From Ilex aquifolium (lineage: Eukaryota > Streptophyta > Magnoliopsida > Aquifoliales > Aquifoliaceae), in contig OX637409.1 in assembly GCA_951799425.1 (NCBI GenBank), positions 9,396,960-9,460,959 on the forward strand: a DNA stretch of 64,000 nucleotides, in the 5' to 3' direction. The translations under genes and the position numbers were made by a program. Positions 57,073 to 64,000 of the stretch are shown here, piece by piece. Below the pieces are notes generated by a model. The model did no database searches and was not told the DNA's origin. It was given only the letters and a program-made list of their open reading frames with translations. The first letter of the stretch is position 1; each line of letters opens with the position of its first letter.

Positions 57073-58545
57073 ATGTCGATGTATGAAACAGTTGAGGATA
57101 ATAGAAATATGGATAAGAGTTGGATTGATTCAACAGAAAGGCTTTCAAGTGCATACTTTAGAGGGGTTGAAGAATATCTCAAGTTTGCATACACCGATCA
57201 AGCAGAAGATGCAACGATTTATTGTCCGTGCAGGTTATGTTTAAATCGTTATTTTGTTAAACGAGAGGTTGTGGGAGAACATCTTATTATAAATGGCTTT
57301 TCAAGGAAGTACAAGAATTGGACTAAACATGGGGAAGCCTATGTTTCGAGGCATGGTAACCAGGAAAATGAAACCTTAGATGATTCAAATATTGGGGATG
57401 ATATAATTGGAATGATACACGAGGCTATTGGAGTTCAAAATGTAGATGTCAGTGTTGAAAATCTTGAACTACCTACAAATGATCCCCAACGCGGCAATAA
57501 TGAACCTGCCGCGAAGTTGTTCAAACTTCTACAAGATGCGGAAAGAGCTACGAGAGGAGTTAAGAGAAGAGTTTCGAGAGGAAATTAATGATATGCGTCA
57601 ACAACTTGATTTGATACGTTCTCGCCAGGAAGAGGGTGGATGCTCTGGGGTTGGACCGGTGGAATATAGTGAATATTTGATATTATTGTTTCAATAACTT
57701 ATCAATTTCCAAAATGTGTAGTTTAATATGTCCTAAAAATGTTGTAGGTTCCAGATGCATCTAGTACTCATAGGCCACTCAGAGAGCCACACGAAGATGG
57801 ACGTACACCATCTACACAGGTGCAACACGAGTTACCAACACCCTCACCATGCCCACGGCCTTTTGAAGAGGTTTGTAGAAAATATCTTAGTTTTTCAATT
57901 TTCAACATATTTTTTTTGCATTGGCAATATGCTTGTTCTTGATCTATTTTCCATGAAAACGGGCATACACCTACTCTTAGGTGATAGAAAAATGTAGAAA
58001 AATAAGTGATCTCGATACGATCCCCAACGAGAGAATTCGACTAAAAACTAGAATACTAACTAATGTAGTTTTGACATTGCTATTTATACTGACTAATGTA
58101 GTGTTGCCTGCTTTATTATTATTATTTTTTTTGCAAACATGTGTTGTTAGGGCGGAAAAGAGGAAGTATGTACAAGGTCTGAACAATATTGAGGTAAGTG
58201 CATGTGTATGATAAACATAGTGCATGACAATGTGTGATACATAGATTTACAATTGTAATTTTTTTTTTCAATTGTATTTGTTTTGGCTTCTAAAACTTGT
58301 TAACACTTGTGGTTGGTTGTAGGTTCATACAAAAGTAGACCTGCTTAGTTCCCATTTACCAAGACAAGTAGTGGCGAAGGGAATCCTTCTTAGTGTGGAC
58401 CCATCGAAAGAAGTAGAGAGAGTACCATTGGGACCTAATTTTTCAAACGTATATGTTGAGGAAGCAATAGTGCCTAATACTTATTTGATAAGACCTTTTC
58501 CTGGTGTAATTACTGTTGGGCAGGTAGTGGGAAAAAATGTTGTTT
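57073..58545 (+). pseudogene. Chimeric CACTA ORF: transposase-associated domain joined to a TNP1-like C-terminus
   Basis: The frame from the ATG at 57073 reads MDKSWIDSTERLSSAYFRGV, YLKFAYTDQAEDATIYCPC, CLNRYFVKREVVGEHLI and FSRKYKNWTKHGE, the transposase-associated domain at the N-terminus of CACTA TNP2. After LFKLLQDAE (about 57540) the usual TNP2 core is absent. The neighbouring frame continues with a charged helix (LREELREEFREEINDMRQQL) of TNPA type. Possible later exons are 57749-57872 (a Pro/Glu-rich stretch), 58150-58194 and 58321-58545. The last carries AKGILLSVDPSKEVE and VPNTYLIRPFPGV, then stops at a TGA where Trp is usual (VVWP). This is a deletion derivative that needs transposase from elsewhere. 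Confidence 0.72.
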
Positions 58546-58989
58546 GACCGTCTAGTGATGTATGTTTTATCTTAATTAATATGTATATAATTAGCAACCA
58601 AACATATTATTGCCAATAATAACACAAATCGTATTTTTTGCAGGTGCTATCAGATGAGTAGATAGCATAGAGAGTGGATGACGCATGGATAGAGAGTACA
58701 CATTGTGCATGATTACAGAGCAAATGGTGCATTGAGAGACTACATTTTTTTAATATGCATTGAAACTTTCATTACGTAGTTTGGAATATTTTGTTTTTAA
58801 AATTTCGGATGCAATTTACTTATGTTGAACATATTTTTATTTTTAAATTTAGATGTTTTTGTTTGAGAGATGTGCCTTATTATTTTAATCAAATGATGTT
58901 ATGGGTAATGTATTAAATATGTAAGCAGGTGTAGAGAAAAATGTGAAAAAGAGAATTAGGTTTTAAAAAAAAATTATTTATGAAAGCAA

Positions 58990-59425
58990 ATTGCTGACGC
59001 AAATAGCGTCAAAAGAGTAATATCATTTTTTTTTGCGTCGGTCTTCTGCCGTGACAAATAATATATTTTGCAACGGTTAAAAACCATCGTAAATGGGTTT
59101 GTTGAGACTATCTCATATTGTGGCTAATAATATCTTTTGCGACGGATTATAACCGTTGTAAATGAGTTTGCTGCAACGGTTTCCTACTGTGGCTAATAGT
59201 ATCTTTTGTGACAGATTATAACCGTTGCAAATGGGGTTTTTTGCGACGGTCCCCAACTGTGGCTAATAATACTTTTTGCAACAGATTTAAACCATCGCAA
59301 ATGGGTTTTTTTTGCGACGGAAAATTGCTGACGCAAATAAAAAATGTCGGATTTAAGATTTTTTTGCGACGGCACATTTGCATCGGGTTTTGTCAATGCA
59401 AAAGCTTTTGTGACGGTTAATTGCA
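58990..59425. repeat. CACTA subterminal repeats
   Basis: Repeated TTTGCGACGG, AACCGTTGCAAATG and GTGGCTAATAATA motifs occur on both strands about every 60-70 bp. In En/Spm-type elements these are binding sites for the TNPA-like protein. Short ORFs on both strands here are by-products of the palindromic motif. Confidence 0.8.
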
Positions 59426-60872
59426 AACATTAACATGCAAACACATACTAGACACACATACAGAGGGGTGGCTTGATAGTATTCGGGGCCAAAATACTTT
59501 TTTGCATGAGCAATTGTTACGTGTATTCTAAATAATATTTTATAAGTAATACACACATTTGAAAAAAAAAAAGCTAGTCTTTCTATAAAATTTAATGTTT
59601 TGATTGCAAGTGTTAGTGTTTGTAAAATTACTTTTTACATTTTTAGCTCTACAAATAAATCTAATTTGTAAGTGTCATAAAATTGACCACATTCTACAAA
59701 ATTCTCAAGATTTTGATAATATGCATTTAAGTTTGTGAAATAAGAAATTCTTTTTAACTAACATAGAATGAGAGAAGCATGGAGGGAGACTAGTATGAAG
59801 ATATCATTGAATGTCTTTTTTAGACCGGAATATGCTAAGTTAGAAAAAAATAACATTTTTCACGCTGATATCCTTTAAATATACAAATATCAAGAAACTA
59901 TTGGAGAAAGACTAAATAAATAAATGGAGTTGTAATGTACTTCATGAATGTAGAGTAATTATTAGTGGTAAGTGTTGAATTATTTATGGTGATGAGTTAA
60001 ACGTACAAAAATCAGATAAATTAATTAAGAGTAATGTTGTGGGGATTTAAAATTTAAAATTACTTTTTTGATTTAGTAAGATGGTAGTTGATGTGACCTA
60101 ATAATATTATTATAATTACAATCATTAAAATTTTTAATTTATATCCTATGACTTGACATATTATTAAGTTATTAAATTAAGTCCTGAATATTGTTCATTA
60201 CTTCATAGTTTGACATTAAAATATATACCAAATATTGTTGAACGAGTGGTTATCTTGTACCCCTAATAAGAAAAGACTTTCTATTATATGGATAAATAAT
60301 AGGAGAAGGTTAAGACAAAAACATACTACCATATTTATAATTAAACATTAAAATAATATGGGTTCCCTCTGAGGCGAGGCCTAAACTGCTGCCTATGTTG
60401 TCTTACACTTGAGCCGGCACTGCACACACATTGAAGCTCTCTCTGTCTCTCTACCTCTCTCACACACACACCCACCCACCCACCGAATCACACACACACA
60501 CACATAAACACTACACACATTGTGCACACACCGAATCACACGCATACACCCACATAAATTACACACACATAATCACATACTGTATACACAATGATTAAAT
60601 TAGGGTACTCACAATTGTTTACTCGATTCATTTTATTCTTTTTTTTTTATTTTTTAATATTTATTATTGTTCGATTATTCTGCTATCAATTTATTATTTT
60701 TATATTCTTGTTTTGTTTGGTAAACATTTTATTTGTTTATTTTTTATCAGATTTGTTCAATTATTTTGTACATGTTTGTTGAATTTGCGATTGTTCACTT
60801 TTTTACAAATATTTGTTTAAATCGCTGTTATTCTATTTTTAATTTGTTCAATTTTTTAATATTTATTAGAAA
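59426..60872. other. AT-rich DNA with a CA microsatellite
   Basis: No gene is seen. 60425-60590 is rich in CACACACA and CCACCCACC runs. From 60600 to 60870 the DNA is T-rich, and the Phe/Ile-rich frames are composition artefacts. Confidence 0.5.
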
Positions 60873-61620
60873 AAATTTCAGTCAAACCACTCTGGGTTTA
60901 CAATATCTTCAAGGACACCCCCTCTATTATAAAAAAAAAATCACTGACACTCCTTCTAGTTTATATTTTAAGATCACGAACACCTCTTGCCATTGAAACA
61001 CCATTTCTTAAAAAAAATTATTTAAAATACAAAAAATGCCCCTACGTAAACCCCAAATAATTTTTCTATGTAAAATCTTATTAAAATTCGAACCAATTAA
61101 AATTTATTTTTTTACATATTAAAATTCGAGTTGATTAAAATTTATTTTTCTACATATTAAAATTTGAGCCGATTAAAATTCAATTCGAGCTAATTAATTC
61201 TTTTTTTAAGTATTAAAATTTATTTTTTACGTATTAAAATTCGAGCCGATTTGAGCTCTACCCGAGTTGTTAGCGCTTATTAAAATTCGCTTTTGAGCCG
61301 ATAAAAATTTATATTTTTTTACTTATTAAAATTTGTGTGATTTAAAATTCAATTTATTAAAATTCGAGTCAATTAAAATTTATATTTTTTTATGCATTAA
61401 AATTTGGGCCGATTAAAATTCAATGCGAGTTGATTAAAATTTGATTTGAGTCGATTAAAAATAATTTTTAATTAGCTCAAATCGAATTTTAATCGGCTCA
61501 AATTTTAATACGTAAAAAATATAATTTTTAATCGATTCAAATTTTAATACGTAAAAAGTAAATTTTAATTAGCTTAAATCGAATTTTAATCGGCCTGAAT
61601 TTTAATACGTAAAAAAAATT
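60873..61620. mobile_element. Second copy of the foldback family, right arm lost
   Basis: The left part (CAATATCTTCAAGGACACCC, CACTGACACTCC) matches the left terminal region of the element at 32755. The interior (61075-61615) is the same palindromic array of AATTCGAGCCGATTAAAATT units followed by AATTTTAATCGGCTCAAATT units. No right terminal repeat is present, and gypsy sequence begins soon after 61620. Confidence 0.7.
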
Positions 61621-61639
61621 AAGGTTGTTAAGGTTCTGA

Positions 61640-63465
61640 AGTAGGGGCCAACGAGTTTCTGAAGTTAAGGTTGTTCGCCAATATCTTGAAAGGAACGACC
61701 TTTAGATGGTACATTTAGTTGCTGCCCAATTTTGTGTTAGGCTTACAACAACTAGAGGACAAGTTCCACGCTTAGTTGTACCGTACTCAGCCAGAAGAAG
61801 CAATGGTCAATTTGTCCAGACTGTATCAGATGATGGGAGAAACAATAGAGTAATACATCACGTGTTTCAAGAAAGTCAAGAACTGATGTAGGTTGGTGCT
61901 TCCTGAATTGGAGTACGTGTCCATTGCGTAGAACGGTCTGAGTTTCGAACTCCGAAAGAAATTTGAGGGGATAAAGTTCAGTGACCTGTTCGAGTTACCA
62001 AAACGGGGCTGCGCGATATGAGCAGATTCTACAAGAGGAGTTGGACTAAAGAAATACGTCCAAAGGTACGTGCTACAGGGATCCCAACATGGAAATCCTC
62101 ATGGTCAAGCCAAATTAGGAGCTGGAAGTAAATATGGTAGAAATCGTGGCCAAACGGTCGCATGTGTGCAAGACCTTGACGAGGCCCTTAGAGAATCAAG
62201 CACAAGCTTCGCCAAGTGCCGATAAAGGAACGGGCGAGGGTAATGGCTAGAAATATGACTTCAACATCTCAAAGGATGATAAGATCTTTGACCATTTGCT
62301 TGGAGATGTCATTATCAATTTTTCGTTTGGTCATAAGATTTCATCGGTCGTGGAGCTGAAAAGCAAGACGTATTGAAAATGGTACAATCTATGGACCCAT
62401 TCTGTTACCAACTTTCCGGAACGCCATTTAGGACGGCTTGACCAAAGGCCATCCGATCTTCGGAAATAAGGGAAAGTCAGAGATGATGGTGGATAAATAC
62501 CCATTTTAGAAGACAAACGCCATTAATATGTTGGAGGTGGGGTAGTCAAAGAACCCATAAATGAAGGTAGACTTGGGTGGTGATGGGACAACCAACTACG
62601 AGAAGTCTAAGGGCAAAAAGGATGCCACCCCCTAAGACTAGTCTTCCTCAAAGGAGGACCTTCACAGCACTTTTGTCATTTCAGCCGGAGTTCAGGAACA
62701 ACTTGACATGGTTAAGAATGGCTTGTGCCCTAGATGTAAGGCTTTTTGTGGAATCACTCCAGAGGATGAGGAGCGAGGAGAGGGACGGAAGGCAGCGAAA
62801 AATGTGGCACTACAAGGGCACACATTGGGAATGGTAAGGTGAATGGTCATTGCCTAGGCGGGATTACAAAGATCGGCTAGGTAAGTTCACGAGGCCGAGT
62901 TACATGGAGCATGGTAGGAATTTGCTAGAACCACTATGAGGTCGCCTGAGCTGAGGTATGAAGAATTCGATTGAGGGTTATCGAGACCGAACTAGGATGA
63001 TAAAGTCAACAGAGCCATTGTAAGGCCATTGGTACGTGGGCCAACATCCCAAGTTCCCACAATATCATCAGTTGAGCCTAGAACTCAGAAGCACAGACAG
63101 CAGTGCATCCAGGCAAACCTATATAGGTGGGAAGAATACCAAGAAATGGAGGCCCGGGAAGAGCGAGAGACCTCCAGGTGATGGCATCCTGGGATGGGGG
63201 AGGTCAAATATCGATTTGTTCTTTCTCTACCTCAGCAGTGCGCAATGGCTCTAAGGAAAGCCATGGCTGAGGAGAAGGGAAAAAGAAAGGTGGAGCCCGA
63301 GTCCTCCCCTAAAGAGGATATCGAGGAGTGAATGGTGCGAAAAATGGTAGAACAACTTAAAGCCACACTCAATATGCCTCTAGGAACTTGCAAGGGTAAG
63401 AGGAAGGAGGATTCTACAGAAGAAAATGATAGTGATGGAGGTGATTCTATCCAGTTCGGCACGTA
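61640..63465 (+). pseudogene. Degenerate Ty3/gypsy gag remnant
   Basis: Broken frames on the + strand. 62240-62560 reads a block recalling the gag-distal region of plant gypsy polyproteins (DDKIFDHLLGDVIINFSFGH, a CKWHN-like KWYNLWTHS, MMVDKYPF, TNAINMLEVG), with several stops. 62640-62830 contains a CPRCKAF segment, and 63040-63300 has a PQYHQLSRTQK-like basic stretch. The final frame ends with an acidic DSDGGDSIQFGT and TAA at 63463-63465. No protease or polymerase is present, so only a fragment of an old element remains. The lineage is unclear. Confidence 0.5.
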
Positions 63466-64000
63466 ACACCCCTGCCTCCCGAGGATGTTATTTGATATAA
63501 ATACACCCGAATAAAAATAACAGAGTACTAATTATCCCAATAAAATTATAATTATCAATATAATCTCCAAATATAAATACATCTCTCAATTTCACTACCA
63601 CAAAATTATATCGGAACGCGCTCATCTTTAAATTCTCCAAATATCTCAACCCGATCTTTCCTCCAAGATCAACTTGAAAAATGTTAAATAAAGCGGAGAA
63701 GTATACTATATGACGATGAATAATATGCTCAAGGACTTTAAATACTGAATAAATCAAGTATCATAGAGTATCTCAATCAACGGATAAAAATATCATATTC
63801 GAATATCACATATCATGAATGATCTGAACACATATCTGACACCTCACCAATCATCTCACCTCAACCTGATCTCACGGGTCTATTGGTTGGTGATGCATCA
63901 GAATACTAGTTGCCACGATCCCGTCTCAATCCACACAAAACACGATCAATGAGATCAATATATTCAACGAAATTCAATCAAAATTCAAAAAAGAATGATA
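63463..64000. mobile_element. Probable gypsy LTR edge
   Basis: GTAACACCCCTGCC at 63462 onward resembles the TGTAACACCCC start common in chromovirus (Tekay/Del-like) LTRs. The rest is non-coding and runs off the window, so neither the other end nor the orientation can be confirmed. Confidence 0.4.

Larger units (their letters stand above)
52705..59425 (+). mobile_element. CACTA (En/Spm) element, internally deleted, right end not found
   Basis: The left end CACTACAAGAATTTAGGG (52705) is the standard CACTA terminus. Subterminal repeats of the TTTGCAACGG / GCGTCA type follow at 52725-52860 and reappear as a dense inverted set at 58990-59425. Between them lie a transposase-associated domain and a TNP1/TNPA-like C-terminal region (57073-58545), without the large TNP2 transposase core. 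The expected right end (CTTGTAGTG) is not visible after 59425. Other sequences, including a MITE and a Lys-rich exon-like frame, lie inside. Confidence 0.78.

Noticed and set aside
57977..58225. 82-codon minus-strand frame opposite the CACTA ORF
   Set aside because: It is a shadow of the + strand exon and intron sequence. No start context or family resemblance.
59193..59426. Pair of overlapping ORFs on opposite strands with similar residues (NRCKWGF / KSIISHSWG)
   Set aside because: They arise from the palindromic CACTA subterminal repeats.
60591..60996. Phe/Ile-rich frames that look like membrane proteins
   Set aside because: T-rich composition alone gives hydrophobic frames. No conserved motif, and they overlap the foldback element's terminus.
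50972..64000. Search for the remaining GILT exons
   Set aside because: No HGPxEC-like block or later conserved GILT segment was found on the + strand, so none is annotated.

Overview
The window is nuclear DNA of a land plant, almost certainly a eudicot. It has intron-split host genes with canonical GT/AG borders, AT-rich intergenic DNA, and plant-specific transposon families (Ale-like copia, Tat- and Athila-like Ty3/gypsy, PIF/Harbinger, CACTA, Mutator-like foldback elements). The species cannot be named from the sequence. Only two host genes are recognised. One is a complete six-exon gene for a cinnamoyl-CoA-reductase/DFR-like short-chain reductase (18765-29293, + strand). The other is the first exon of a GILT-like thiol reductase (40674-40970, + strand). 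Nearly everything else is transposon sequence, often nested.

Layout. 1-7.9 kb: 3' parts of two Tat-like gypsy elements, each with an antisense extra ORF. One is split by a 1654-bp solo LTR flanked by a perfect 5-bp duplication. 7.9-13.6 kb: mostly featureless DNA, a GGT-rich low-complexity tract and a possible degenerate LTR. 13.6-17.5 kb: a minus-strand LTR of the same family as the solo LTR, its polypurine tract and a decayed interior. 18.7-29.3 kb: the reductase gene, with a foldback Mutator-like MITE in intron 3 and a 4.7-kb copia element in intron 5. 29.8-31.3 kb: a Pack-MULE-like element carrying two pieces of a CELLULOSE SYNTHASE INTERACTIVE (CSI)-type ARM-repeat gene in opposite orientations. 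32.8-40.6 kb: a foldback Mutator-like element with a 6.8-kb PIF/Harbinger element inside it. The Harbinger element carries a transposase with an open reading frame, two Myb/SANT-like ORFs, a viroplasmin-like ORF with a C-terminal membrane segment, and an antisense OTU-like gene fragment. 41.0-51.0 kb: a full-length 9939-bp Tat-like gypsy element (two 528-bp LTRs, GAATT duplication) in the first intron of the GILT-like gene. 51.8-59.4 kb: a Tourist-like MITE, then an internally deleted CACTA element. 60.9-64 kb: a second foldback repeat, a decayed gypsy gag and the edge of another LTR.

How it fits together. Insertions accumulated around and inside two genes. The reductase still splices in frame on paper, with six exons and 323 codons plus stop despite a roughly 5.9-kb last intron. 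The GILT-like gene has a transposon border 58 bp upstream of its ATG and a 10-kb retroelement 52 bp into intron 1, and no further exon of it is visible in the remaining 13 kb, so it may be broken. Most element ORFs carry nonsense codons of the kind expected from C-to-T decay of methylated DNA. All splice models and domain names come from reading the sequence by eye, without database searches.
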